The notes: generated by a model not told the origin, from the letters alone. Counted from the first letter of the stretch, positions 25,804-34,828 are shown. The stretch is DNA of 64,000 nucleotides from Pedobacter miscanthi (GCF_003315595.1 NZ_QNQU01000004.1:186001-250000), one strand, 5' to 3'. Program-made: numbers and translations.

Positions 25804-27159
25804 ATGGAATTAAGTAAAATAAATAGGGTTTTCTTTGTAGGTATCGGTGGTATCGGCATGAGTGCGCTTGCCCGTTATTTTGCTAAACGCGGCCAGGTGG
25901 TTTGTGGTTACGATAAAACCCGCACTAAACTAACCGAGACATTAGAACAGGAAGGTATTTTAATCACTTATCTTGATGAAGATTCTGCGCTGCCATCTGC
26001 ATTTTTGGATCACCGTGAAGATACCCTTGTTGTATATACGCCTGCAATTCCTAAAGATTCAAAAATTTTAAACCACTTTATTGATAAAGGTTTTTCACTT
26101 AAAAAGCGTTCAGAGGTTTTGGGAATTATCAGTAAAGGCATGTTCTGCGTCGCAGTTGCCGGTACACATGGTAAAACCACCACTTCGTCTATTGTAGCGC
26201 ATATTTTAAAAGATACTGGTTACGATTGTACCGCGTTTTTAGGTGGTATAACCAGTAACTATAACAGTAATGTGCTTTTTGGCGATAACAATGTAGTTGT
26301 GGTAGAAGCCGATGAATACGACCGCTCTTTCCTTACCCTGCATCCCGATGTGGCTGTGGTTACGTCAATGGATGCCGATCATTTGGATATTTACGGGGAT
26401 AAAAGCCATTTAGAAGAATCATTCAGGTTATTTGCCGGTCAGCTTAAAGCCGAGGGTACATTGTATGCACACGAAGGATTGCCGTTGGAACATAGCATCA
26501 GCTATGCAGCAAGTTCAAGTGCTACAGCAAAAGCTGAAAACCTAAGGGTAGAAGGATCGAAGTTTGTTTTCGATTATGTAGATGCCACGCAAAGCATAAA
26601 AGACATTAGTTTGATGCTTCCGGGCAAACACAATGTAGAAAATACAACTGTTGCCATCGCCATCGCTTTACAATTGGGTATCGATGCCAAAAAAGTGAAA
26701 CAAGCTGTCGCAAACTTTAAAGGGGTTAAACGCCGCTTCGAATATATTGTGAACAATGGCAATCAGATCTATATTGATGATTATGCACATCATCCTGAAG
26801 AACTGAAGGCCTGTTTTGATGCTGTACGACAATTGTACCCTGATAAAAAACTAACAGTAATTTTTCAACCGCATTTGTTTACACGTACCAGGGATTTTGC
26901 TGATGAGTTTGCAAAAGTTTTAAGCACTGCCGATGAGCTTTTGCTACTGGAGATTTATCCTGCAAGAGAATTGCCGCTTGAGGGTATAAATGCACAGTTT
27001 TTATTGGATAAAATTACGTTAACAGATAAAAGAATATGTGGAAAAGATTTTGTGCTTCAGCATGTTAAGAACACAAAACCTGAATTAATTTTAACAGTAG
27101 GAGCGGGAGATATCGATACCATTATCGACCCATTAAAAAATATTTTAAATAATGCTTAA
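25804..27159 (+). CDS. murC: UDP-MurNAc-alanine ligase
   Basis: The 451-residue Mur ligase shows FVGIGGIGMSALARYF at the start, the ATP loop AVAGTHGKTTTSSI, VVEADEYDRSFLTL, TSMDADHLDIYGD, the C-terminal GVKRRFEYI and IDDYAHHPEELKA, and FQPHLFTRTRDFADEFA. It joins L-alanine to UDP-MurNAc, the first amino acid of the stem peptide. Its last 8 bases overlap the ftsQ start. Confidence 0.97.
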   Translation: MELSKINRVFFVGIGGIGMSALARYFAKRGQVVCGYDKTRTKLTETLEQEGILITYLDEDSALPSAFLDHREDTLVVYTPAIPKDSKILNHFIDKGFSLKKRSEVLGIISKGMFCVAVAGTHGKTTTSSIVAHILKDTGYDCTAFLGGITSNYNSNVLFGDNNVVVVEADEYDRSFLTLHPDVAVVTSMDADHLDIYGDKSHLEESFRLFAGQLKAEGTLYAHEGLPLEHSISYAASSSATAKAENLRVEGSKFVFDYVDATQSIKDISLMLPGKHNVENTTVAIAIALQLGIDAKKVKQAVANFKGVKRRFEYIVNNGNQIYIDDYAHHPEELKACFDAVRQLYPDKKLTVIFQPHLFTRTRDFADEFAKVLSTADELLLLEIYPARELPLEGINAQFLLDKITLTDKRICGKDFVLQHVKNTKPELILTVGAGDIDTIIDPLKNILNNA

Positions 27160-28372
27160 ACGGATAAACTGGAGCGCAATTTTTACTGGCTTTGCCTGGC
27201 TAATCAGCCTGGCAGGGGTGATTGTGCTTTTAAGTTTCATCAATGTTAAAAAGCAGACTGTTAAATGTACCGATGTTAAAATCCTGATTCCTGGCGCCGA
27301 TAATTTTATCGAACGCGAAGAGATCGACGCCATTTTAAAAGAAGATCAGGGTGTGCTTTTGGGCCGTAACCTCGAAAATATCAATATCCATAAGATTGAG
27401 CAAAAACTGCAGTCTAACCCTTACATCGGCTTTGCTAAGGTATATGTAGATATGGATGGTGTATTGCATATCGAGGTAAAACAAAGGCAACCTATCCTCC
27501 GCATTCTGAATGAAAACGGACAGGATTTTTATATCGATAATGATGGTTTAAAAATGCCGATATCATCAAATTTCACTGCAAATGTTTTGGTAGCAACCGG
27601 TCATATCAGCGAGGTTTTTGGTAGCAGGATTGATACTTTGCACACACAATTGGCAAGGGATTTATATAAAACCGCACAATTTATCAAAAAAGATACCCTT
27701 TGGGATGCCCAGATTGAACAGATTGTGGTTGATCAGAAAAACGATATCGAACTGGTACCAAGGGTAGGTAACCAGCGTATTATTTTAGGTGATGCCGATT
27801 CGCTGGAAAAGAAGATGAAAAATCTTTTGCTGTTTTATAAAAAAGCTATGCCCCAGGTAGGTTGGGATACTTATAAAACCATCAACATTAAATATACCAA
27901 CCAGATTGTTTGCGAAAAAAGAGATTCGACAGGTTTAGGAAAAAAAGCGAAAACATTTTCGGCAGCAGATAGTTTGAGGATACAACGGAATGTAACCGAC
28001 TCTCTGATTAGAAATACAATCGGCACTGTAATGGATGATCGCCCTGAAGCAGACGAGCCGGAAAAAGCAGAACCTAAAAAGGTTGAGCCTAAAAAAGTAG
28101 AAATCAAAAAGGAAGAACCAAAGAAAGTGGAGCCTAAAAAAGTAACGCCCAAAAAGGTAGAACCCGTTAAAACAGAAATTAAAAAACCGGCAGCAACGCC
28201 GGCCACTAAACCAAAGGAAACAAAACCTGCGGATAAAAAAGAAAAGCCAAAGCAAACGGCAACAACGCAGCCAAAGACGGCAAAATCTGCGGCTGAATTG
28301 AAAAAAGAGAAAGAAGCGAGAGAGAAAGAAATCAAAGCCCTAGAAAAACAATATAAAAGTCAGCAAAATTAA
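27152..28372 (+). CDS. ftsQ: Cell division protein FtsQ with a long basic tail
   Basis: The 406-residue bitopic protein has a short N-terminus, one membrane helix (about residues 8-28), a POTRA-like region with DVKILIPGADNFIEREEIDAIL and LGRNLENINIHKIEQKL, and a beta domain (FYIDNDGLKMP, IVVDQKNDIELVPRVG) ending near residue 250. The last 100 or so residues are an unusual tail of Lys, Pro, Glu and Val with repeats of KKVEP (about residues 300-345), then a helical, charged end. With an N-in topology this tail should lie in the periplasm. It joins the divisome between FtsL and the outer components. The sequence of FtsQ is weakly conserved; position between murC and ftsA supports the call. Confidence 0.88.
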   Translation: MLKRINWSAIFTGFAWLISLAGVIVLLSFINVKKQTVKCTDVKILIPGADNFIEREEIDAILKEDQGVLLGRNLENINIHKIEQKLQSNPYIGFAKVYVDMDGVLHIEVKQRQPILRILNENGQDFYIDNDGLKMPISSNFTANVLVATGHISEVFGSRIDTLHTQLARDLYKTAQFIKKDTLWDAQIEQIVVDQKNDIELVPRVGNQRIILGDADSLEKKMKNLLLFYKKAMPQVGWDTYKTINIKYTNQIVCEKRDSTGLGKKAKTFSAADSLRIQRNVTDSLIRNTIGTVMDDRPEADEPEKAEPKKVEPKKVEIKKEEPKKVEPKKVTPKKVEPVKTEIKKPAATPATKPKETKPADKKEKPKQTATTQPKTAKSAAELKKEKEAREKEIKALEKQYKSQQN

Positions 28373-28377
28373 CGAAT

Positions 28378-29736
28378 ATGGACAAGGCAAAATTTACCAG
28401 TCAGTCGCCCATTGTAGTAGGATTGGATATCGGTACTACAAAAATTTGTGTCATCGTTGGTCGGAGAACACAGCACGGTAAGATTGAAATTTTAGGAATA
28501 GGCAAGGCAGAATCGGCGGGGGTAACACGTGGAGTGGTTTCTAACATTCAAAAAACAGTGCAGGGCATCGCTCAAGCAGTTGAGGTAGCAAGCGGACAAT
28601 CCAATGTAGAAATACAGGTGGTAAATGTGGGTATTGCTGGTCAGCACATTAAGAGCTTACAGCACAGAGGAATTTTAACAAGAAGAGAATTAAACAACGA
28701 AATTGGTAAAAAAGATATCGATAAGTTGATTGATGATATGTTTAAGCTGGTAATGCCACCGGGTGAGGAAATCATCCACGTATTGCCGCAGGAATTTACC
28801 ATCGATAACGAACCGGGAATCAAAGATCCGATCGGAATGGCAGGGGTGCGCCTTGAGGCTAACTTCCATATCATTTCTGGTCAGGTTACCGCCGTAAAAA
28901 ATATCATCAAATGTGTTAACAATGCAGGCTTGCAGACCCAGGATTTAATCCTCGAGCCTTTGGCATCTTCCGAATCTGTATTGAGCGAGGAAGAAAAAGA
29001 AGCCGGTATTGCACTCGTTGATATTGGTGGTGGTACTACTGATATTGCCATCTTCCACGAAGGTATTATCCGCCATACAGCAGTTATTCCTTTTGGCGGC
29101 AATAGCGTTACCGAAGATATCAGGGAAGGTTGCTCTGTAATGCGTAACCAGGCCGAGCTTTTGAAAACACGTTTCGGTTCTGCGCTTGCTGAGGAGAACA
29201 AAGAAAACGAAATCATTTGCGTGCCGGGTTTACGTGGCCGCGAACCAAAAGAAATCTCGGTTAAAAACCTGGCTTACGTAATCCAGGCCCGTATGGAAGA
29301 GATTATTGAGCACGTTTATTACGAGATCAAATCTTCAGGTTACGAGAAAAAACTCATTGGCGGTATCGTAATTACCGGTGGTGGTGCATTGCTGAAACAC
29401 CTGTCACAAGCGGTAGAATATGTAACCGGTTTAGATTGCCGTATCGGTTATCCGAACGAGCATTTATCTAAATACGAAGATATGCCTAAAGCCATTTACG
29501 ACGATTTAAAAAGCCCGATGTACGCAACCAGTGTAGGTTTGTTAATCAAAGGAATCCAGAAAGCTGAAGAACTGATTGAAGAGATGAAACAGCCAGGTGT
29601 TTTTGTAGAGAAACCAAAAACGGCAAAGGAAAAAGAAAAACGCGGACCAGGTTTGTTCGATAAATTATTGGCAAAAACAAGAACATTCATTCAGGATGAT
29701 ATGAATGTGAGCGATGAAGATTACTTGAAAAGTTAA
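28378..29736 (+). CDS. ftsA: Cell division protein FtsA
   Basis: This 452-residue actin-like ATPase shows the phosphate 1 loop VVGLDIGTTKICVIVG, the SHS2/1C domain region with VNVGIAGQHIKSLQHRG, phosphate 2 IALVDIGGGTTDIAIF, and the adenosine motif GGIVITGGGALLKHL. It tethers FtsZ to the membrane. A C-terminal stretch of about 50 residues (VEKPKTAKEKEKRGPGLFDKL, then KTRTFIQDD) contains the likely amphipathic membrane-binding helix. It follows ftsQ after 5 bases and precedes the DnaA-box-like cluster in front of ftsZ. Confidence 0.97.
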   Translation: MDKAKFTSQSPIVVGLDIGTTKICVIVGRRTQHGKIEILGIGKAESAGVTRGVVSNIQKTVQGIAQAVEVASGQSNVEIQVVNVGIAGQHIKSLQHRGILTRRELNNEIGKKDIDKLIDDMFKLVMPPGEEIIHVLPQEFTIDNEPGIKDPIGMAGVRLEANFHIISGQVTAVKNIIKCVNNAGLQTQDLILEPLASSESVLSEEEKEAGIALVDIGGGTTDIAIFHEGIIRHTAVIPFGGNSVTEDIREGCSVMRNQAELLKTRFGSALAEENKENEIICVPGLRGREPKEISVKNLAYVIQARMEEIIEHVYYEIKSSGYEKKLIGGIVITGGGALLKHLSQAVEYVTGLDCRIGYPNEHLSKYEDMPKAIYDDLKSPMYATSVGLLIKGIQKAEELIEEMKQPGVFVEKPKTAKEKEKRGPGLFDKLLAKTRTFIQDDMNVSDEDYLKS

Positions 29737-29740
29737 TTAT

Positions 29741-29787
29741 TTTTCCACAAAAGAAGAGTTTTCCACATTATTAACACTTGTGGAAAA
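29741..29787. promoter_or_regulatory. Cluster of three TTTTCCACA sites between ftsA and ftsZ
   Basis: TTTTCCACA occurs at 29741-29749 and 29759-29767 on the plus strand and at 29779-29787 on the minus strand. The last two form a 10-bp inverted repeat (GTTTTCCACA/TGTGGAAAAC) with an 11-base spacer. The 9-mer fits the relaxed DnaA box TTWTNCACA. It may also act as a transcription regulatory site for ftsZ. No protein binding is shown by sequence alone. Confidence 0.5.
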
Positions 29788-29866
29788 CGTCTGTTGAAAA
29801 AGTGTTAATATTACATTGAGTAATGAACAGAATTTAAAAATTTTTAAACAACTGATTCATAAAGAT

Positions 29867-31498
29867 ATGCAGTTCGAAATGTTAAAAGATAAGTCTTCAA
29901 TCATCAAGGTTATTGGTGTTGGGGGCGGTGGCGGCAACGCAGTGAACCATATGTACCTGTCGGGTATCACTGGTGTGGATTTTATTATTTGTAATACAGA
30001 TGCTCAGGCTTTGGAATCTAGTCCTATACCTAACAAGGTACAATTAGGCGCTAGTTTAACCGAAGGAATGGGTGCTGGATCTATCCCTGAGGTTGGCAAA
30101 AACTCGGCTATAGAAAATATAGATGATATTAAAGCCATGTTGGGCAATACCACCAAAATGCTTTTCATCACGGCAGGAATGGGTGGTGGTACCGGTACAG
30201 GAGCTTCTCCTATCATTGCCAAAGCCGCTAAAGAACTTGATATTTTAACTGTTGCCATCATTACCACTCCGTTTTCTTTCGAAGGAAAAAGACGTAGGTT
30301 ACAGGCTGATGAAGGAATGGAAGAATTGAAGAAATATGTAGATTCTTACCTGGTTATCTCAAACGACCGTTTGCGCGAAATTTTCGGAAACTTAACCTTA
30401 GGTTCTGCCTTTGGTCAGGCCGACGATATTTTAACAACCGCTGCAAAAGGTATCGCAGAAATCATCACTGTTCCCGGTTATATAAACGTCGATTTTAAAG
30501 ATGTGCGTACCGTAATGAAAGATAGCGGTGTAGCCATTATGGGTAGCTTTGCTGCCGAAGGCGAAGACCGTGCTTTACAGGCGGTAGAAGGTGCTTTGGC
30601 TTCTCCATTGTTAAAAGACAGTGAAATTGAGGGTGCCCGTTATATTTTATTAAACATCAGCTCTGGTTTACGTGAAGTAACCATGGATGAGGTTTCGATC
30701 ATTACCGATTACATCCAGGAGAAAGCCGGTTTATCAGCCGATTTAATCTGGGGTAACTGTACCGATGAATCTTTAAGCGACAAGCTTTCGGTAACCATCA
30801 TTGCTACTGGTTTCCAAACTTCAGAAGAACGTGTAAAAGAAGAAAAAAATAAAAAGAAAATTTCACTTTTAACACCTGAGGAAGCACCATTGGTTCGCCC
30901 GGTAGAAGCAGTAAACTCTTTTATTCAGCCTAAAGCAGTGCCTTCTTATGAGCCTGTTTTAAAAACGAAGGAAGAAGTTTCGCAGGCTGATCTTTTTGGT
31001 GGAATGTTTAATAAATCGGAAACCCAGAAGGTTCAGGAGCCTGATAACAATATAGTTCGCCATACCTTAATCGAAGAAGAACCACAGGTTGAAGAAGCAA
31101 AAGAAACCGGTTTTGAGTTTGAGGTAAAATTGGCCGAAACTAATTTTGTTTTCGAAACGCCGGTTGCGCAGATGCCACCGATGCCAGAGCCTGAACCGGA
31201 AATCGAAATGCCGGTTGTTGGTTTAGACGACGATAAAAGCGACGAATCGATGGAAGAGCAGTTAAGGAAATCTAAAGAACGTATTTTACGTTTAAAAGAC
31301 CTTAGCATGAAACTGCGCACCACTAATGGATTGCAGGAACTGGAAAATGAGCCTGCCTACAAACGCAAGCAAATGCAGTTGCAACAAGTACAACACTCAT
31401 CAGAATCGCAGGTGAGCCGCTTTACTTTAAGCAACGATCAGGATGGTGGTACAGAAATCAGACCGAACAATTCTTTCTTACACGATAACGTTGATTAG
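29867..31498 (+). CDS. ftsZ: Cell division GTPase FtsZ
   Basis: The tubulin-like GTPase shows IKVIGVGGGGGNAVNHM, ICNTDAQAL, the GTP signature GGGTGTGASP, FSFEGKRR and NDRLRE, with synergy-loop residues in the region of DVRTVMKD. A disordered acidic linker of about 180 residues (roughly 330 onward) follows, then a conserved C-terminal peptide EIRPNNSFLHDNVD for partner binding. It forms the Z-ring. I chose ATG 29867 (MQFEMLKDKSS), which fits the family start as I recall it; an in-frame TTG at 29816 would add 17 residues. It is the last dcw gene and is closed by a strong terminator. Confidence 0.96.
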   Translation: MQFEMLKDKSSIIKVIGVGGGGGNAVNHMYLSGITGVDFIICNTDAQALESSPIPNKVQLGASLTEGMGAGSIPEVGKNSAIENIDDIKAMLGNTTKMLFITAGMGGGTGTGASPIIAKAAKELDILTVAIITTPFSFEGKRRRLQADEGMEELKKYVDSYLVISNDRLREIFGNLTLGSAFGQADDILTTAAKGIAEIITVPGYINVDFKDVRTVMKDSGVAIMGSFAAEGEDRALQAVEGALASPLLKDSEIEGARYILLNISSGLREVTMDEVSIITDYIQEKAGLSADLIWGNCTDESLSDKLSVTIIATGFQTSEERVKEEKNKKKISLLTPEEAPLVRPVEAVNSFIQPKAVPSYEPVLKTKEEVSQADLFGGMFNKSETQKVQEPDNNIVRHTLIEEEPQVEEAKETGFEFEVKLAETNFVFETPVAQMPPMPEPEPEIEMPVVGLDDDKSDESMEEQLRKSKERILRLKDLSMKLRTTNGLQELENEPAYKRKQMQLQQVQHSSESQVSRFTLSNDQDGGTEIRPNNSFLHDNVD

Positions 31499-31519
31499 AA
31501 CAGACCAAATATAATTTTA

Positions 31520-31548
31520 AAGCCCCGATTTAACATCGGGGCTTTTTT
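31520..31548 (+). terminator. Rho-independent terminator after ftsZ
   Basis: AAGCCCCGAT pairs with ATCGGGGCTT around a short loop, followed by TTTTTT. It closes the dcw cluster. Confidence 0.9.
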
Positions 31549-31667
31549 GGCATAAAATTGGAGTGTTAAAATTCTTATTTAACACCTAAAAGATTCAAGC
31601 AGGTTGATTTTAAGCCGAATAAAGCTTAAATTCGCAAAATTTTATATTAAAAAAAACAGATAATACA

Positions 31668-32909
31668 TTGGATATATTTGATAAAATAGCAAAACACATG
31701 GGCCCGATTGGTCAACACCAAAAATGGTCTCATGGGTATTTCTCATTTCCAAAATTAGAGGGAGAAATTGCACCACACATGCAATTCAAAGGAAAAGAGC
31801 ACTTGGTTTGGAGTTTAAACAACTATTTAGGCTTAGCCAATCATCCTGAAGTTAGAAAAGCTGATGCAGATGCTGCCGCAGAATTTGGTATGGCCTACCC
31901 GATGGGTGCCCGTATGATGAGTGGTAACTCTAAATACCATGAGCAACTGGAACAGGAACTTGCTGCCTTTGTGGGTAAACCCGATGCATTTTTATTAAAT
32001 TATGGTTACCAGGGTATGGTTTCTATTATAGATAGTTTGGTTGACCGTAACGATGTAATTGTTTACGATGCTGAATCTCATGCCTGTATTATAGATGGTT
32101 TGCGTTTACACATGGGTAAACGTTTTGTGTATAAACACAACGATATCGAAAGCGCACGCAAACAGTTAGAGCGCGCTACAAAATTAACCCAGGAATCAGG
32201 TGGTGGCATTTTATTAATTACCGAAGGTGTATTCGGAATGAGTGGTGCCCAGGGTAAATTAAAAGAAATTGTAGACCTTAAAAAAGAATTCGAATTCCGC
32301 ATTCTGGTTGATGATGCACATGGTTTCGGTACAATGGGTAAAACCGGTGCAGGAACCCACGAAGCTCAGGATTGTGTAGAGGGTATTGATGTTTACTTCG
32401 GTACATTTGCAAAATCAATGGCCGGTATTGGAGCTTTTGTAGCATCCAGCGAAGAAATTACCAATTATTTAAGATATAACATGCGTTCGCAAACTTTTGC
32501 CAAAGCTTTGCCAATGCCAATGGTAATTGGTTTGTTAAAACGCCTTGAATTATTGAAAAGCCGTCCTGAATTAAAAGAAAAACTTTGGGAAATTGCCATG
32601 ACCCTGCAAAAAGGTTTACGCGAGCGTGGTTTCGATTTAGGTGTTACCGATTCGGTAGTTACGCCGGTTTTCTTAAAAGGAGAACTTTCTGATGCAACTG
32701 CATTAACTTTCGATCTTCGTGAAAATTATGGTATCTTCTGTTCAATTGTAGTGTACCCGGTAATCCCGAAAGGAATGATCGAGTTGCGTTTAATTCCAAC
32801 GGCAGTACATACTTTAGATGATGTACAGCGTACCTTGGATGCTTTTAGCGAAGTAGCCGAAAAACTGGAAAACGGATATTACAAAGAGAATCTTTTTGCT
32901 ACCGTTTAA
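31668..32909 (+). CDS. Alpha-oxoamine synthase family PLP enzyme (possible serine palmitoyltransferase)
   Basis: The 413-residue fold-type I PLP enzyme shows WSLNNYLGLANHPEV, GARMMSGN, LNYGYQGMVS, YDAESHACIIDGLRL, ITEGVFGMSGAQGKL, VDDAHGFGTMGKTGAGTHE, and the PLP lysine in TFAKSMAGIGAFVAS. Enzymes of this family (BioF, Kbl, HemA, SPT) join an amino acid to an acyl-CoA with loss of CO2. Sphingolipids are common in this group, so serine palmitoyltransferase is a reasonable guess, but the sequence alone does not decide. The start is TTG 31668 (LDIFDKIAKHMGP, translated with Met); ATG 31698 would lose ten residues that look conserved. Confidence 0.85.
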   Translation: MDIFDKIAKHMGPIGQHQKWSHGYFSFPKLEGEIAPHMQFKGKEHLVWSLNNYLGLANHPEVRKADADAAAEFGMAYPMGARMMSGNSKYHEQLEQELAAFVGKPDAFLLNYGYQGMVSIIDSLVDRNDVIVYDAESHACIIDGLRLHMGKRFVYKHNDIESARKQLERATKLTQESGGGILLITEGVFGMSGAQGKLKEIVDLKKEFEFRILVDDAHGFGTMGKTGAGTHEAQDCVEGIDVYFGTFAKSMAGIGAFVASSEEITNYLRYNMRSQTFAKALPMPMVIGLLKRLELLKSRPELKEKLWEIAMTLQKGLRERGFDLGVTDSVVTPVFLKGELSDATALTFDLRENYGIFCSIVVYPVIPKGMIELRLIPTAVHTLDDVQRTLDAFSEVAEKLENGYYKENLFATV

Positions 32910-32927
32910 GATCAATTAAAATATTAC

Positions 32928-32960
32928 AAAGCCCTTTAAATACGTTTAAAGGGCTTTTTT
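32928..32960 (+). terminator. Rho-independent terminator
   Basis: A perfect 13-bp stem, AAAGCCCTTTAAA (32928-32940) with TTTAAAGGGCTTT (32945-32957), TACG loop, followed by a T run. It ends the oxoamine synthase unit. Confidence 0.92.
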
Positions 32961-33169
32961 ATTTAGTGTTATTCTGTAAAACGCTGATTTTTAGCTAATT
33001 GTAATGTGTTTTGGTGTTCCTGATGTGTATAAACACCTTAAATGTGGAAAAAAACGGCGGAGAAGGCTGTTTTTTATTCTTCCAAAAATTTTTTTATTTA
33101 ACCAAACCCTTTAAATTAGAGTATATAAAAGAAAAGTCAAACCTAAGAACCATAAAAATCTAATTAAAA

Positions 33170-33346
33170 ATGAAAAAATTCGAAGAAGTAAAAAGTTTAG
33201 TGGCAGCTTTGGAAGCTGATGCCGACAAATTTTATAACAAAGGTAACAGCGCTGCTGGTACACGTGTACGTAAAGGTATGCAAGACCTGAAAAACCTTGC
33301 TCAGGCAATCCGTTTAGAAGTACAAGATACCAAAAACAAAGCTTAA
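33170..33346 (+). CDS. Histone H1-like small basic protein
   Basis: A 58-residue frame from ATG 33170 to TAA 33344 reads MKKFEEVKSLVAALEADADK and then FYNKGNSAAGTRVRKGMQDL, followed by KNLAQAIRLEVQDTKNKA. This matches the short histone H1-like (Hc1) family of Bacteroidota, where the pattern FYxKGNxAAGTRxRKxMQDLK is typical. It is probably an abundant nucleoid-associated DNA-binding protein. The strong terminator directly after it and the clear gap before it support a single-gene unit. The upstream region contains TGTGGAAAA at 33043. Confidence 0.88.
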   Translation: MKKFEEVKSLVAALEADADKFYNKGNSAAGTRVRKGMQDLKNLAQAIRLEVQDTKNKA

Positions 33347-33370
33347 GCGATCAAAATATTCCATTATCGA

Positions 33371-33398
33371 AGCCCCGGGACATCTCCCGGGGCTTTTT
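33371..33398 (+). terminator. Strong rho-independent terminator after the H1-like gene
   Basis: AGCCCCGGGA (33371-33380) pairs perfectly with TCCCGGGGCT (33385-33394) around CATC, followed by TTTT. Confidence 0.92.
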
Positions 33399-33671
33399 GC
33401 ATCATATACCTTTGTTTTCACATGGTGTAGATTACTATTTTCCTTTAACTGTAAAATATATAAGACAAATTATCTTTCTCCGTGTCACTTTTCGTTTTCT
33501 TGTTTACAAGCCGTATCTTACACTAGATAACTCAATAGCATTAATTGCCTGTTGAAATTATGGCATCCATTGCAAAAAAGACAATACACTTAACTGCTCT
33601 CAACAGGATATTTTGTTTATCAGTCTACCGCATAAACGGAATAATACAATTAACATTATTAACGGTATTAA
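33399..33671. other. Intergenic region before the cNMP/AraC regulator
   Basis: AT-rich bases without an open frame of note. No clear promoter consensus, repeat or RNA was recognised. Confidence 0.4.
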
Positions 33672-34655
33672 GTGTCAGAAAATTTGCAATATATTCGCGC
33701 AGATAGCGCAGATGTGGGCCTGTTATTAGGTGTAATGCGCACCATACATCCTGTTGATTTTAAACTTACCCGCGAATTTGAAAAACATCTTTTAAAAGTT
33801 AAAATAAAAAAAGGGCAGGTACTTTTTAAGGAAGATGAAGTTTGTGAGTACATGTATTTTATTGTAAAAGGTGCATTAATGGGCTGCACTTCTCACAAAG
33901 GGAAAAAAATTACCACTTATATATCGGTTGAAAATGATTTTGTGAGTTCCATATCCGGTCTTCATGGTTCCGGTTATTCGAAAGAACATGTGGTAGCAGT
34001 AGAAGATTCTGATCTTCTGGCTATGCATAATGATGAACTTAATCGCCTTTTTAGCTATAATTTTGAGCTGAATTATATCTTTAGGGTAGTTTTAGAAAAA
34101 TATTATAAGGATGCACAGCAGCGGGCGCACATCATAAGGGTTGGAAATGCTAAAGAAAGATACCTGTATTTTACCAAAACCAATCCCGGTTACTTAGATC
34201 GTTTGCCTTTAGAGCTGGTTGCATCGCTGTTAAACATTAAACCTTCAACCCTTTTATCTATCAAAAAAAGCTTTTCTGTTTCTAACAGTTCAAATGAAGA
34301 ATTTGGTGGATGCGGCCAGATGTTAGAGGCTTATGTGAATAAACATCAATCGTTTCGCAATAAAGATCTTCGGGTTCAATCCCTTGCCCGGGAGATAGGC
34401 GTGAGCAGTCACCGGCTTTCTGTTGTGCTCAATAACTATTTTAATAAAAGTTTTATCGATTACATTAACCAGTACCGTATAAACTGGATTAAAGAAAGCA
34501 TTGCCAATCCTGAAATTATGCAGAATTTTACTTTAGAAGCCCTGGCCTATAGTGCCGGTTTTTCATCGCGTAGTGCCTTTTACAGTGCATTTAAAAAAGT
34601 AATGGGGATGAGCCCCTTAGAATATGCTAAAAAGCTTCAAAAAGAAAAGCGTTGA
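33672..34655 (+). CDS. Transcription regulator: cNMP-binding-like sensor fused to an AraC-type DNA-binding domain
   Basis: The 327-residue protein starts at GTG 33672. Residues about 30-140 read like the cyclic-nucleotide-binding beta-barrel of Crp/Fnr proteins (KKGQVLFKEDEVCEYMYFIV, KGALMGC, FVSSISGLHG). Residues about 155-205 look like the remains of a Crp-type helix-turn-helix (LELVASLLNIKPSTLLSIKK). Residues about 225-327 are an AraC/XylS domain with both helix-turn-helices: SLAREIGVSSHRLSVVLNN, and LEALAYSAGFSSRSAFYSAF with FKKVMGMSPLEYAKKL. Such a combination is not the usual Crp or AraC layout. Signal and targets are unknown; it is monocistronic. Confidence 0.8.
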   Translation: MSENLQYIRADSADVGLLLGVMRTIHPVDFKLTREFEKHLLKVKIKKGQVLFKEDEVCEYMYFIVKGALMGCTSHKGKKITTYISVENDFVSSISGLHGSGYSKEHVVAVEDSDLLAMHNDELNRLFSYNFELNYIFRVVLEKYYKDAQQRAHIIRVGNAKERYLYFTKTNPGYLDRLPLELVASLLNIKPSTLLSIKKSFSVSNSSNEEFGGCGQMLEAYVNKHQSFRNKDLRVQSLAREIGVSSHRLSVVLNNYFNKSFIDYINQYRINWIKESIANPEIMQNFTLEALAYSAGFSSRSAFYSAFKKVMGMSPLEYAKKLQKEKR

Positions 34656-34828
34656 TTTAACGTTTTTGTTACATAAAGCGCCTTATTCAGTACTTGTCGT
34701 TATATAGTTGTGTTGATTTATAATACAGGACAAACTTGTTTCTGTATTAACATTGTGTTTAGTTAATTTAGAGGAACAACAAAAACTATAGATTTTATAG
34801 GTTAATAAATACCCAAATTGATTAAACT

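Noticed and set aside
27871..28335. 154- and 106-residue open frames on the minus strand opposite the ftsQ tail
   Set aside because: The Phe/Ser/Gly-rich translation mirrors the Lys/Pro repeat codons of FtsQ on the other strand.
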